A stretch of DNA of 64,000 nt from WLWS01 sp965243105 (GTDB taxonomy: Bacteria > Pseudomonadota > Gammaproteobacteria > Eutrophobiales > Eutrophobiaceae): assembly GCA_965243105.1 (NCBI GenBank), contig CBDEUC010000003.1:372001-436000 (forward strand), in the 5' to 3' direction. The notes beneath the pieces are model-generated. The model worked only from the letters and a program-made list of their open reading frames with translations, was not told the origin of the DNA and did no database searches. How positions within the stretch are numbered: the first letter of the stretch is position 1; each line of letters starts with the position of its first letter. Position numbers and translations under genes: made by a program. Positions 25,487-34,397 of this stretch are shown here, in pieces.

Positions 25487-28207
25487 CTAATCGCCACCCA
25501 GTTGTGCGGCAATATCATCAAGCAGGTTATTATTCTTGTCCTGTTCTTCCTTTTTTGCGGCTTCCGCGCTTTCCTTGATGCGCTTCATTTTTTCCAGGAT
25601 CGTGGTCGAGTCGTACGACGCTTCTTCTTCGTCTCTCTCGCGCTTGAAGTCGGAAAGATCGGCTTCCAGTTGTCGACGTAACTCTTCTTCTTTTTCCTTT
25701 TTCTTTTGCAGGTCTACAGCATTGATATTCTTTGCCGCAACGGCTTTGACCTGCGCCTGCTGGGCCTGCACAATTTCCTTTGCCGCCCTGGTTACCTTTT
25801 CTTCAGCATCCTTTATTTCCTGGTCAAGGTTGCCCTTGTCGGCAGCCGCCTCGTCCGCAAGCTTTGTCTTGAGTGCCGCCACCTCGGCCAGGGCTGCTTT
25901 CTTGGCGAGCTCCGCTTCTTCCTTGGTCTTTTGTACCTGCAACAATGTTTCCTTGATCTTTTGCTGCTCTTCTTCCAGCTTCATTCGCTCGGCTCGCAAT
26001 CGCGCCTCTTCGTCAGCGAGGGACTGGTCCTTGGTAACCTTGTACTCAGCGATGATCTTTTCCGCTTCTTCCTTCGCGGCAAGACGGGCCGCTTCTGCCT
26101 CTGCTTTTTCGCGCTTGGCCTTTTCAATCTCAGCGTTATTGCGGGCGAACTCCTCCGAAAGCTTTCGTCTCTCTTCCTCCAGCTTGGCCTGGGCAGCCTC
26201 CTGGATCTGTTTCTCCATGGCTTCCTGCTCGAGACGCCGTTTCTCCGCCGCCTCCTCCATGGCCTTCCTTGAAGCTTCCACCTCTTCCTTCAGGCGACGC
26301 GCCTCTTCAAGCTTACGCTCAGCCTCTTCCGCTTCCTGTTTGCGGGCAGCTTCCAGCTCCTTTTTCATATCCTCCGCTTCCTGCTTTTCCTTTCTTGCAG
26401 CTTCAAGCTCCTGTTCTCTCGCCGCCTCCATCTGTTTCTTGAGCGCCTCGGCTTCCTCCATCTCCTTCTTCGCAGCCTCAGCCGCTTCGGCCAGCCGGGC
26501 CTTCTCGGCAGCCACCTGGGCCTCGGCTTCCTGCTTCATCTTTTCAATCTTTTCCATTTCAGCCGCATTCTGGCTATAAACTTCCTCCATGCGGGCTTTC
26601 TCTTCCTGTAGCCGCTTCTCAGCCTCCTCCTTCATTTGTTGCACTTTCGCTTCTTCCTGCTGGCGAAGTTTCTGCGCTTCGGCTTCAGCTTCCTTCTTGG
26701 CGAGCTCAATCTTTGCTCTCTCTTCCTGCAGCTGTGCTTCCACTTTCTGCTGCGCAGCCTTGACTGACTCGTCTGCCTGTTTTTTCGCCTTTTCAACTTC
26801 CTCCAGCTGCATGTTTGTACGATTCAGTTCCGCTTCAAGCACTGACGCCCGGACACCCGGGTCCATATCCTGTTTTGAAATTTCCTCCACCAGGTCTTTT
26901 TCAGGCGCCGCAGCTGCAGCCGGTTCAGCCGGAGCTGGTGCTGGTGCTGGTGCTGGTGTCTCCTCCGCCGCGGGTGCCGGGGCTGGCTCGGGGGCGGCGG
27001 CAGGTTCGGGGGCGGCGGCAGGTTCCGGGGCGGCAGCAGGTTCAGGGGCAGGCTTCGGGGCCTGGTTTACAGGCTGTGCCGGGACCTGGGTGACTTCGGA
27101 CTTGTCTGCCAGCTCGGGGTTATTGACGATACCTCCCTCGAGATACCAGACATCAAATGCTCTCTCCGCCAGGAGAAAAGCGCCTGTCGAGCTTCGACCA
27201 CCGGTATCACAATAAACAATGTATTTTTTATCCACATCCAGTTTCTGAACCTGCATGCGCAGCATGTTGAGGGGAATATTGACACTGCCTGGTATCGCAT
27301 GGGACTCATGCTCTTTCTTGAAACGAACATCCAGCCATTCGGCCCCTTCACCAATAAACGATAATGCCTGCTCATAACTCACAGACTGCAGTGAAGGATT
27401 TCGAATCAGGTCGGTGAAATTTTCCTTGCTGAGTTCCATCAGGATGCCATCACTGGCCATCTGGATCGTGGCATTTCTTATTGAATCAGATACCAGCGCC
27501 TCTTCGCCAAAGCTGTCACCGGCGCCAAGCGTGGCAAGTTTCAGGTCCTTGCCGCCAGAAGGTGGCGTCCTAAGGACATTGCAGCGGCCCTCCTGGATAA
27601 TGTAGTACTTGTCCCCGGGATCTCCCTGCTTTATGACAATATCCCCGGTGTGATAGTTGACTTCTTCCAGCAGCGCAAAAAGCTGGCCAATGTTGGCTGT
27701 CGGCAACCTCGCAAAAAGCTCGGATTGCAACATGCGCGTCATCCAGTCGACATCTTCCTCTTCATCCAGGTTGCTGACTTCCATTTCACCGGAACCCGAA
27801 TCGACATCCATTCCTCCTTCGGAAAGCGGGTCATCCTCTTCCTGCAGTACCATCTGGCGGTCCAGGACATCTCGCTGAATTTGAAACACGACTGCATCGG
27901 TCTTGGCCTTCGCTGAAAACTGCCGCGGCTGCAGCTGTGCCATGGCGTACAATGCCCTGTCGCTGCCACTACTTATAACATTTTGTTGCTGGTCATTGGC
28001 ATGCAGCTCGATCTCACCCTCGAGCAGGTAGAAGGAAAAATTATCCTTGTCGCCCTGGTTGAAAAGCGTGCCCTTCTTTTTAACTTTCAGCAGCTGTCCG
28101 CTATTGATGAGCTCATTTTGACTCTGAGGGGATAACTCACTTATGGGGATGAGTTTGCGAATCTGATCTACAAATTTTTGCTTGTCTTCCGACATACCTT
28201 TATACAC
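25487..28207 (-). CDS. Double cyclic-nucleotide-domain, rhodanese and coiled-coil protein
   Basis: 906 residues (902 if the ATG at 28195 is used instead of GTG 28207). Order: a degenerate cNMP-binding domain (about 20-120); an acidic linker (about 122-155); a second cNMP domain (160-270) with an intact phosphate cassette FGEEALVSDSIRNATI; a rhodanese domain (275-365) with the active loop CDTGGRS at Cys333; a Pro-Ala hinge built on APEPAA units (380-435); then about 450 residues of Glu/Lys/Ala-rich continuous coiled coil. There is no membrane helix. A cytosolic scaffold or filament controlled by cyclic nucleotide is the simplest reading. It is the first gene of the unit with the Fae-like and secreted proteins. 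Confidence 0.88.
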   Translation of the reverse strand: MYKGMSEDKQKFVDQIRKLIPISELSPQSQNELINSGQLLKVKKKGTLFNQGDKDNFSFYLLEGEIELHANDQQQNVISSGSDRALYAMAQLQPRQFSAKAKTDAVVFQIQRDVLDRQMVLQEEDDPLSEGGMDVDSGSGEMEVSNLDEEEDVDWMTRMLQSELFARLPTANIGQLFALLEEVNYHTGDIVIKQGDPGDKYYIIQEGRCNVLRTPPSGGKDLKLATLGAGDSFGEEALVSDSIRNATIQMASDGILMELSKENFTDLIRNPSLQSVSYEQALSFIGEGAEWLDVRFKKEHESHAIPGSVNIPLNMLRMQVQKLDVDKKYIVYCDTGGRSSTGAFLLAERAFDVWYLEGGIVNNPELADKSEVTQVPAQPVNQAPKPAPEPAAAPEPAAAPEPAAAPEPAPAPAAEETPAPAPAPAPAEPAAAAAPEKDLVEEISKQDMDPGVRASVLEAELNRTNMQLEEVEKAKKQADESVKAAQQKVEAQLQEERAKIELAKKEAEAEAQKLRQQEEAKVQQMKEEAEKRLQEEKARMEEVYSQNAAEMEKIEKMKQEAEAQVAAEKARLAEAAEAAKKEMEEAEALKKQMEAAREQELEAARKEKQEAEDMKKELEAARKQEAEEAERKLEEARRLKEEVEASRKAMEEAAEKRRLEQEAMEKQIQEAAQAKLEEERRKLSEEFARNNAEIEKAKREKAEAEAARLAAKEEAEKIIAEYKVTKDQSLADEEARLRAERMKLEEEQQKIKETLLQVQKTKEEAELAKKAALAEVAALKTKLADEAAADKGNLDQEIKDAEEKVTRAAKEIVQAQQAQVKAVAAKNINAVDLQKKKEKEEELRRQLEADLSDFKRERDEEEASYDSTTILEKMKRIKESAEAAKKEEQDKNNNLLDDIAAQLGGD
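26985..27056. repeat. 18-bp tandem repeat encoding the Pro-Ala hinge
   Basis: Four consecutive units of 18 bp, of the form GGTTCGGGGGCGGCGGCA with few changes, encode the EPAAAP hinge on the minus strand. A neighbouring run of GCTGGT units (about 26935-26958) encodes alternating Ala-Pro. Such arrays change copy number by slippage, so hinge length may vary between strains. Confidence 0.7.
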
Positions 28208-28515
28208 TCTGTCCAGGACCAGTCAGTCCAAAGAATACGATTCCTGTTCGCGAATCGCTGAATTTCGCCCTTCGCGGGTGGTTACAATTGCCGCGCAGTT
28301 AACCGATGATGGCGGCTTTATTTTTAAGCCGCCATGATACCTAAAATAGCGGCGAACATCCTCATTCCTTGCCCGCTTTTGTGCAAAAGATCAAACTATC
28401 CACGAGATTTCGCGCCGGGCCATTCCCGCGACCACCATTTAATGGGAATCATGCGCCAGATCAACAAGATATGTTGTATGGCCCCGACGGGCCACGCGCT
28501 GTTCCGGTTCACTGC
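28208..28515. other. Intergenic region between the cNMP/rhodanese gene and pdsS
   Basis: 308 bp. It contains a 10-bp perfect stem, ATGGCGGCTT with its complement (28309-28318 and 28326-28335, loop of 7), without a T tract on either side of note. Plus-strand reading frames here run into pdsS antisense and lack ribosome sites. No gene is supported. Confidence 0.5.
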
Positions 28516-30585
28516 TCATGGCCTGGACAGGTTCACGATAAAACTGGCGCCCTCGTTACCTGGCAGGTTGCTGGCCTTCACCGAGCCTCCCAGGTATTCC
28601 ACGATAAGCCTGACGATGAACAGGCCCAGTCCGAGATGTGGGCTCTGGTCCGATTTACCATCCCTCAATGAAATCATGGAATTGAAAAGCTGGTCTTCCA
28701 TACCGCCTGGTAACGGGGGGCCGTAGTTGCTGACACTCACCTGCCAGTTATCCTCGTTGCCGCTCATGGCGATGCTTACCGGCTTGCCTTTGGTAGAAAA
28801 ATCAACCGCGTTGGAAACCAGCTTGTCCAGCATTTGTACAAAAAGATCAGGTGGTAGTACCGTGGACAATTCTTCACAGCGGGACTCGAACTGAAATTCC
28901 TGCGCCGGGTAGGCCAGCCTGTAGCCTTCAACACAGTTACGTAGTAACTGCACCACTTCTGTTTTCTCCATCTCGGCGCTTTGCATTGCCTGTTCCAGCC
29001 TGCTTGCTTCTCCCAGGCGGGTCAGGATAAGCCCGAGTCTTTCCATGCCCTGTCTTGCCCTTTCTAGATAGACCGCGGCTTTATCATCATCGGAATCCGG
29101 TGATTGCAATTGCTCCAGGGATGACTGTACCACCGCCAGCGGAGTTCTTAATTCATGGGAAAGACGTCCTGCAAGGTTTTCAAGGTAATGATTGTATTCA
29201 CGCAAACGCCCAAGAATCGCGTCGTAATTCCGGGAAAGATCACCAATTTCATCACCGGCTTTATCGACCACGAATTCTCCGCAAACCCGTCCGTGCTCGT
29301 CGATCGCTGCGTCAGCGCTTTCACTCAGGCGCCTGATACGAGAAGAAAGGCGCGTGGCAAAACCGAGCAACAACAGGGTGACAACAGCAAAGATTAGCAT
29401 GGTCCTGTTAAAAAGGGACACCATGGCATTTCTCTGCAGCATCTGTATTCCGCTACTACTTTCCTCCACGACCACAACGCCACGCACCTCGTCATCGACC
29501 CACACCGGCGTAGCGGCAGACACGATAACGGTTTTGCCATCAGGAGAATTTCTCCACTGGGTGCGCGTATTTCCGTCCAGTGCCGCGGTGATTTCATCAC
29601 CCCTGAGTCTTGATTTTCCGGCCAGGTCATCCTTTACCCTGCTTGGCACCGCCGGAAGGATCATGGAATAAAAAAGGTTTCGCTTCATCTCTGGATGTGA
29701 CTTGTCCAGCGAGCCACTGCTCGACAGTACCTGCCCCTGGTGATTGAGCACCCATGTTCGGCGCCCCTCCACGTCGCTTGATGCAGAGATAATCTTTCCG
29801 ATCTGCGGGGATGAGCGGAGAAGCCGCCCGGGCCGGGTTTCCGTTTCCACTCCCGCCGTACCGAGGGATGTCGATTCCCGACCATCGCTGTTTCTTACAA
29901 CAAAGCCCAGGTATTCACCCACCAGGTGCGCCGGCACTATGATCTCGAGGTTGTAACCCGCTGTAGATTTTTGCCATTCGCCTTTTATGTTTGTGGCGTA
30001 TTCAAGCACGCTGGTTTCATCGCCGTATTCATCAATTCGGCTTCTATATGCATAGGGACGAATGACACCGGGCGCTGTGGGTGAAAAATAATAGGTGCGT
30101 AATACTCCCCGACGGTCCTGCATGACGAGCCTGACCTGGTCATGAAGCTGCTGCTCAATTTGATTGACCCTGCTGAAATTTAATTCCGCATCAACTACCT
30201 GGATCAATACATAGTAATTCTGCTCGTGGTGACCGATTATCAACCTGAACTCGACATCGGTATTGCCGCTATCGCTATCACCCCTGTAGAGATCTGACCA
30301 TGCCAGGTAGGCATTCCAGTCTTTTGAATAACCATCTACCTGGATGGGGTGCACCAGGGAGTGGAGGTAGAGAGACTTGTCAGGGTCATCCTCGTGCATG
30401 TCAAATAACTTCACCCGTCCATGCAACAATCCGGCTTCTCCCCTGGCCGCATCGACCAGGGATACTTCAAGAGCGTCTCTTAAATGGCGTTCCAGCTCGC
30501 GAATATATTCAAGACCAATATAGGGAATGCCGAGTATGACGACGGAAAGGAATAGCAGCTTGGCCCTGATGGTGATCCTGAAAAT
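28516..30585 (-). CDS. pdsS: Sortase-system sensor histidine kinase (PdsS)
   Basis: The first conventional start (TTG 30429) would cut off the signal anchor. The frame stays open upstream to an in-frame stop inside pdsR. The added residues KLLFLSVVILGIPYIGLEYIRELERHL form the N-terminal membrane helix expected for this family. The only start with a good ribosome site is ATT at 30585, 8 nt after AGGGG, giving about 689 residues. Then follow a periplasmic CBM9-like domain (IQVDGYSKDWN), a second helix (LIFAVVTLLLLGFA), HAMP, the phospho-acceptor box LSHELRTPLAVV (His about 477) and an ATPase domain ending in LGLGLFIVRLIVEYLGG. It pairs with PdsR and presumably reports envelope status to the sortase genes. 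Confidence 0.85.
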   Translation of the reverse strand: MFRITIRAKLLFLSVVILGIPYIGLEYIRELERHLRDALEVSLVDAARGEAGLLHGRVKLFDMHEDDPDKSLYLHSLVHPIQVDGYSKDWNAYLAWSDLYRGDSDSGNTDVEFRLIIGHHEQNYYVLIQVVDAELNFSRVNQIEQQLHDQVRLVMQDRRGVLRTYYFSPTAPGVIRPYAYRSRIDEYGDETSVLEYATNIKGEWQKSTAGYNLEIIVPAHLVGEYLGFVVRNSDGRESTSLGTAGVETETRPGRLLRSSPQIGKIISASSDVEGRRTWVLNHQGQVLSSSGSLDKSHPEMKRNLFYSMILPAVPSRVKDDLAGKSRLRGDEITAALDGNTRTQWRNSPDGKTVIVSAATPVWVDDEVRGVVVVEESSSGIQMLQRNAMVSLFNRTMLIFAVVTLLLLGFATRLSSRIRRLSESADAAIDEHGRVCGEFVVDKAGDEIGDLSRNYDAILGRLREYNHYLENLAGRLSHELRTPLAVVQSSLEQLQSPDSDDDKAAVYLERARQGMERLGLILTRLGEASRLEQAMQSAEMEKTEVVQLLRNCVEGYRLAYPAQEFQFESRCEELSTVLPPDLFVQMLDKLVSNAVDFSTKGKPVSIAMSGNEDNWQVSVSNYGPPLPGGMEDQLFNSMISLRDGKSDQSPHLGLGLFIVRLIVEYLGGSVKASNLPGNEGASFIVNLSRP

Positions 30586-30586
30586 T

Positions 30587-31282
30587 TTACCAGCCCCTGT
30601 TCCAGCGGTAACCCATTCCGTAAATGGTTTCTATACTGTCAAAGCCGGCATCGACCTGTTCAAATTTACGTCGCACACGCTTGATGTGTGAAGTAACAGT
30701 ACCATCGTCGACGAATATATTTGCATCCTGCATGAGCTGGTCCCGGCTTTTTACATGCCCGGGAATTTTCGCTATGGAGTGAAGCATCCAGAATTCAGTC
30801 AGGGTCAGATCAATCTGGTTTTTCTTCCATTCAACACGCATGCTGTTGATGTCAATGCTGAGATCACCCACACGATGTATCTCGCCTTCGGGTGCACCTG
30901 CTTTCAGGGCATCAATTCGACGAAACAGGGCCGTCACCCGCGCCATCACCTGTGCTATGGAAATATCCTTTGTGAGGTAATCGTCAGCACCGAGACGCAG
31001 GCCGGAAATGGTATCGAGATCGGAGTCCCGCGCCGTCAGGAATATGATTGGTAGTGAAGAGGATTGCTGCCGCAACTCGCGACACAGGTCAAAACCGCCC
31101 TCGACTTCATCTCCAAGACCGATATCAATTATCGCCATATCCGGAAGCTTATCATTGAAGGCCGTCATCGCACTGCTCCTGTCGGCATAGGTAGCCACAT
31201 CATAGCCCTGCTCCCGCAGGGCATCTTCATAATTCTCCCGTATCGCCGCCTCGTCCTCGACCAGCGCCACCAATCTAGTCAT
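30587..31282 (-). CDS. pdsR: Sortase-system response regulator (PdsR, OmpR family)
   Basis: 231 residues. The receiver domain has the acidic pair VEDE (10-12), the phospho-acceptor Asp in MAIIDIGLGDE (about 54), Thr in FLTARDSD and Lys in YLTKDIS. The C-terminal winged helix ends in DDGTVTSHIKRVRRKFEQ and ETIYGMGYRW, the OmpR/PhoB DNA-binding type. The pairing with the PdsS kinase and the divergent pdsO-target-sortase genes is the defining layout of the proteobacterial dedicated sortase system, so it likely controls those genes. Its stop codon overlaps or abuts the unconventional start of pdsS. Confidence 0.9.
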   Translation of the reverse strand: MTRLVALVEDEAAIRENYEDALREQGYDVATYADRSSAMTAFNDKLPDMAIIDIGLGDEVEGGFDLCRELRQQSSSLPIIFLTARDSDLDTISGLRLGADDYLTKDISIAQVMARVTALFRRIDALKAGAPEGEIHRVGDLSIDINSMRVEWKKNQIDLTLTEFWMLHSIAKIPGHVKSRDQLMQDANIFVDDGTVTSHIKRVRRKFEQVDAGFDSIETIYGMGYRWNRGW

Positions 31283-31299
31283 TACAATGTCCTCAAAAA

Positions 31300-31434
31300 C
31301 TATTCCGTTTGCCGTACGCTGACCATTGCTATCAAAGCGCGTTGCCGGCTTTTACTGTATTGCCTTACTTTATCGTATTCCGCTACTGAAAAAAGAGGCA
31401 CGAGGGTGATTTCCATTTTTTCGCCATAATTCAT
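31300..31434 (-). CDS. Possible 44-residue leader ORF upstream of pdsR
   Basis: The ATG at 31434 has GGGGAG with 8 nt to the start codon, and the frame ends 17 bp before pdsR on the same strand. The peptide (MNYGEKMEITLVPLFSVAEY...) is mixed basic-hydrophobic with no recognised family. A longer version from GTG 31494 lacks a ribosome site. It could be a real small protein, a leader peptide that couples translation to pdsR, or chance. Confidence 0.35.
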   Translation of the reverse strand: MNYGEKMEITLVPLFSVAEYDKVRQYSKSRQRALIAMVSVRQTE

Positions 31435-31522
31435 CAGCACTTCTCCCCGGTTCAGACCCGAACCCGCCAGATCAAGGTTCTTTAATACCTTCACGAAAAC
31501 AATTTAATTGAAGGAGAACACG

Positions 31523-32242
31523 ATGATCAAATACACGTTCCTGGTTCTGAGTTGCCTGTGCCTGTTCAATGTCGCGGTTTATGCTGGTCAGCCAGGGCAG
31601 CGAAGCGACGTGGAAAACCACAAGGAAGAAGCCGGACTTGGTATCGGCGCCCTGATTGGGGGCCTTATCGCCGGTCCACCCGGGGCCATAATCGGAGCCG
31701 CCGGAGGTGCCTGGTACGGCAACCGGGAAAAGAAAGAGGACCTCGCCATGGCCCGGCTCGAACAGGACCTGGCAATAAAAAAAGCTGAACTTGTCGCCAT
31801 GCAGGATGAGTTTGGGCGCTTGCAGGAAGTTTTTGGACAAAACATGCAAACCGTAAAGCTGGAAGCAGGTTTCGATTCCCTGCAGGCACTGAGTAACGGC
31901 GTCTCGCTGAGCATATATTTTCGAACCGACAGTGCAGAAATAGATCCCGAGATAGTTCCCCGTATCAGGAAGCTGGGTAACTTCATTCAAGGCTATCCCG
32001 CAATACAGGTACATCTCGCTGCACATGCCGACCGGCGCGGTACTGAAGATTACAACCGCAAGCTCAGTGAAGAGCGTGCATCAACCATACGTCAATACCT
32101 TTTGAATTCCGGTATCAATGAAGAGCGAATTCACCCCTACGCTTACGGGGAAAAGGAGGCACTTTCCGCGATTGGAGATCACGAGGGCTACGTGTTTGAC
32201 CGACGCGTGGACATTCAGCTCTCTCTTGATACCCAGATATAA
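31523..32242 (+). CDS. pdsO: Sortase-system OmpA-family protein (PdsO)
   Basis: Start chosen at ATG 31523, with AAGGAG 6 nt upstream, giving 239 residues; an ATG-like start 15 bp earlier has no site. A signal peptide (YTFLVLSCLCLFNVAVYAG) is followed by a glycine-zipper segment GIGALIGGLIAGPPGAIIGA that may insert in a membrane, a short coiled coil (about 75-120), then an OmpA-like peptidoglycan-binding domain with YFRTDSAEID and the diaminopimelate-site block NRKLSEERASTIRQYL. It belongs to the dedicated sortase locus and probably anchors the system to the cell wall. Confidence 0.9.
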   Translation: MIKYTFLVLSCLCLFNVAVYAGQPGQRSDVENHKEEAGLGIGALIGGLIAGPPGAIIGAAGGAWYGNREKKEDLAMARLEQDLAIKKAELVAMQDEFGRLQEVFGQNMQTVKLEAGFDSLQALSNGVSLSIYFRTDSAEIDPEIVPRIRKLGNFIQGYPAIQVHLAAHADRRGTEDYNRKLSEERASTIRQYLLNSGINEERIHPYAYGEKEALSAIGDHEGYVFDRRVDIQLSLDTQI

Positions 32243-32262
32243 AACCAGCAGGGGAAAACGTC

Positions 32263-34395
32263 ATGCAGTCATCTTCCTCCTTCGCTTTCGTACTGAAAGA
32301 TTGTGTGAAACGAAGCATCGCCATTGGCCTGGGCTTTAGCTTGCTGTGCTGCTTGCTGGTACTCGCCGGTAATGGAGAGGCGCAGGCAAATGAACTCCCT
32401 GGGGCCGACCCGCGGCAGGCGCATGTTTCAAACCCGTCAGAGCTCAATGCTGCAGGCCTTGTATTTAAACAATCCCGAGGTTACCTGGCCACCCCCACCT
32501 TGCACACGGACGTGCAAATTTTTATTACAGGCATGATCGCAAGGACCAGGATCATACAGTCATTTAAAAACACGACTGATGAATGGCAGGAAGCCGTCTA
32601 TGTCTTTCCATTACCTGAAAGTGCTGCTGTTGATGAGCTGAGGATGGTAGTCGGCGAACGAAAGATCGTTGGTGAAATAAGGGAAAAGCAGCAGGCTCGT
32701 AAACAGTATGAACAAGCCAGGTCCGCAGGAAAGCGCGCCAGCCTGCTTGAACAACAGCGACCCAATATATTCACAACCTCAATTGCCAACATCGGGCCTC
32801 GCGAAAAAATTAAGGTCGAGATTGAATACCAGCAAATCGTCGATTACCAACAAGCGGAATTCAGCTTGCGTCTGCCCACGGTTGTCGCACCCCGCTATAT
32901 ACCGGGTAAACAAGTCATCACCGGGTTTAACGGAGACGGCTGGGCCCGTAACACAACCGAAGTGACCGACGCCTCACGTATCACCCCGCATGTCATTCAC
33001 CCCGATTCAGGAAAACGTAACGAAATTTCCATCAGCGTGGATCTTGAAGCCGGCTTTGAAGTGGCGAACATAAAAAGTCTATATCACAAGGTCAATGTCG
33101 AGAGAATCGGTGATGAAAAACCTGGTGCTTACCGTATTGATCTTTCCGGGGGCGCGGACATTGCCAACAGGGATTTCGTGCTCAACTGGTTTCCCGTAAA
33201 TGCCGATACGCCTTCGGCAGCCATGTTTCGCGAAACCGTTAACGGCGAAGAGTATGCAGTTCTCATGATCACACCGCCAGGCAGTCCTCAACATAATATT
33301 CTTCAACGGGAAACTATTTTTGTTATTGACACATCCGGTTCAATGGCAGGAAGTTCTATACGCCAGGCAAAATCAGCATTGCAACTTGCGCTCACTCAGC
33401 TACGCCCGGGCGACAGCTTCAATATCATCCAGTTCAACTCCCGTACTTCGCAGCTGTTTCCTTCGCTGACCGCTTTTAACCCGCAATCTCTGTCCATGGC
33501 CAGGTCTTACGTTGCTTCCCTTGAAGCGAATGGTGGTACCGAGATTGCCCCGGCGCTCAGGCTTGCGCTTAACCAGGGTGGTGAGCAAGGAAATAGTGTT
33601 CACCGGGGTATCAGGCAGGTCATCTTTCTCACTGACGGTAGCGTTGGCAACGAGGATGCCCTCTTCCAGTACATCGCCGGCAATATCGGAACCAGTCGGC
33701 TTTTTACCATTGGTATTGGCAGCGCACCCAACTCCTGGTTCATGCGAAGTGCGGCCAGGCTTGGTCGTGGAACTCATACCTATATCGGTGATATTGGAGA
33801 AGTCGAAGAAAAAATGTCAGCCCTGCTTGAGAAGCTGAGCAATCCAGTGCTCGGGAACATCAGCCTGGATACACAGGGCGCATTGGTGGAAGCATGGCCG
33901 GCGCAGGTACCCGATCTATATCTTGGTGAACCACTGCTGGTAACGCTCAAGAGCAATTCGCTTCCCAGGCAGCTAGGGCTTAAGGGAATGCTGGCTGGTA
34001 AACCATGGCAAAGCAATATCGGGCTCGATGGCGGGCAACAACGAGAGGGGGTTGCGAAACTCTGGGCCCGGAAAAAAATCGAGGCGCTCATGGAAAGCAG
34101 CCTGAAACACACGGCTACGGAAAACAACAGGAAAGAAATACTCGAAACGGCCCTGGAACACCAGCTGGTAAGCAAGTATACGAGCCTTGTTGCAATTGAT
34201 CCCGGCCCGGCTGTGCGTAAAGAAATGCCACTCACCAGGAAAGGCCTGCCGGTGAACCTGCCCGCCGGCTGGGAGTACGAAAAGGTATTTGCCAGCATGC
34301 CGGCAACGGCGACACCCGCAAGCCTTCATTTCCTGCTTGGCATCAGCCTGGCTCTTGCAGGTTTCTTTTTCCGCAGGGTCCTGCTGCCGAATTGA
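32263..34395 (+). CDS. Sortase target protein with VIT and vWA domains
   Basis: 710 residues. A signal peptide (IAIGLGFSLLCCLLVLAG) is followed by a VIT domain (about 60-190; TRIIQSFKNTTDEWQEAVYVFPLP) and a von Willebrand A domain from about 350 with the MIDAS motif DTSGSMAGSS and later FLTDGSVGNE. The C-terminus has MPATATPA at 679-686, a hydrophobic helix and Arg-Arg, which is the sorting-signal layout of marine proteobacterial sortase targets; the motif begins with Met instead of Leu. The sortase encoded about 300 bp downstream is the expected processing enzyme. Surface display or periplasmic adhesion to a ligand through the metal site is the likely role. Confidence 0.9.
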   Translation: MQSSSSFAFVLKDCVKRSIAIGLGFSLLCCLLVLAGNGEAQANELPGADPRQAHVSNPSELNAAGLVFKQSRGYLATPTLHTDVQIFITGMIARTRIIQSFKNTTDEWQEAVYVFPLPESAAVDELRMVVGERKIVGEIREKQQARKQYEQARSAGKRASLLEQQRPNIFTTSIANIGPREKIKVEIEYQQIVDYQQAEFSLRLPTVVAPRYIPGKQVITGFNGDGWARNTTEVTDASRITPHVIHPDSGKRNEISISVDLEAGFEVANIKSLYHKVNVERIGDEKPGAYRIDLSGGADIANRDFVLNWFPVNADTPSAAMFRETVNGEEYAVLMITPPGSPQHNILQRETIFVIDTSGSMAGSSIRQAKSALQLALTQLRPGDSFNIIQFNSRTSQLFPSLTAFNPQSLSMARSYVASLEANGGTEIAPALRLALNQGGEQGNSVHRGIRQVIFLTDGSVGNEDALFQYIAGNIGTSRLFTIGIGSAPNSWFMRSAARLGRGTHTYIGDIGEVEEKMSALLEKLSNPVLGNISLDTQGALVEAWPAQVPDLYLGEPLLVTLKSNSLPRQLGLKGMLAGKPWQSNIGLDGGQQREGVAKLWARKKIEALMESSLKHTATENNRKEILETALEHQLVSKYTSLVAIDPGPAVRKEMPLTRKGLPVNLPAGWEYEKVFASMPATATPASLHFLLGISLALAGFFFRRVLLPN

Positions 34396-34397
34396 GC

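Noticed and set aside
25536..27215. Long plus-strand frames opposite the coiled-coil gene (up to 347 codons, Ser/Ala-rich)
   Set aside because: They mirror the Glu/Lys/Ala-rich minus-strand codons and have no ribosome sites or family motifs. They are antisense artefacts of repetitive coiled-coil sequence.
28309..28335. 10-bp stem considered as the pdsS terminator
   Set aside because: No T run follows on the minus strand, so intrinsic termination is not supported. It may be a structural or operator element, but I cannot tell.
28334..28726. Plus-strand frame overlapping the end of pdsS
   Set aside because: It runs antisense into the kinase ATPase domain and has no ribosome site or recognisable motif.
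31300..31494. 64-codon version of the ORF before pdsR, from GTG 31494
   Set aside because: No ribosome site precedes the GTG; the shorter form from ATG 31434 is better supported.
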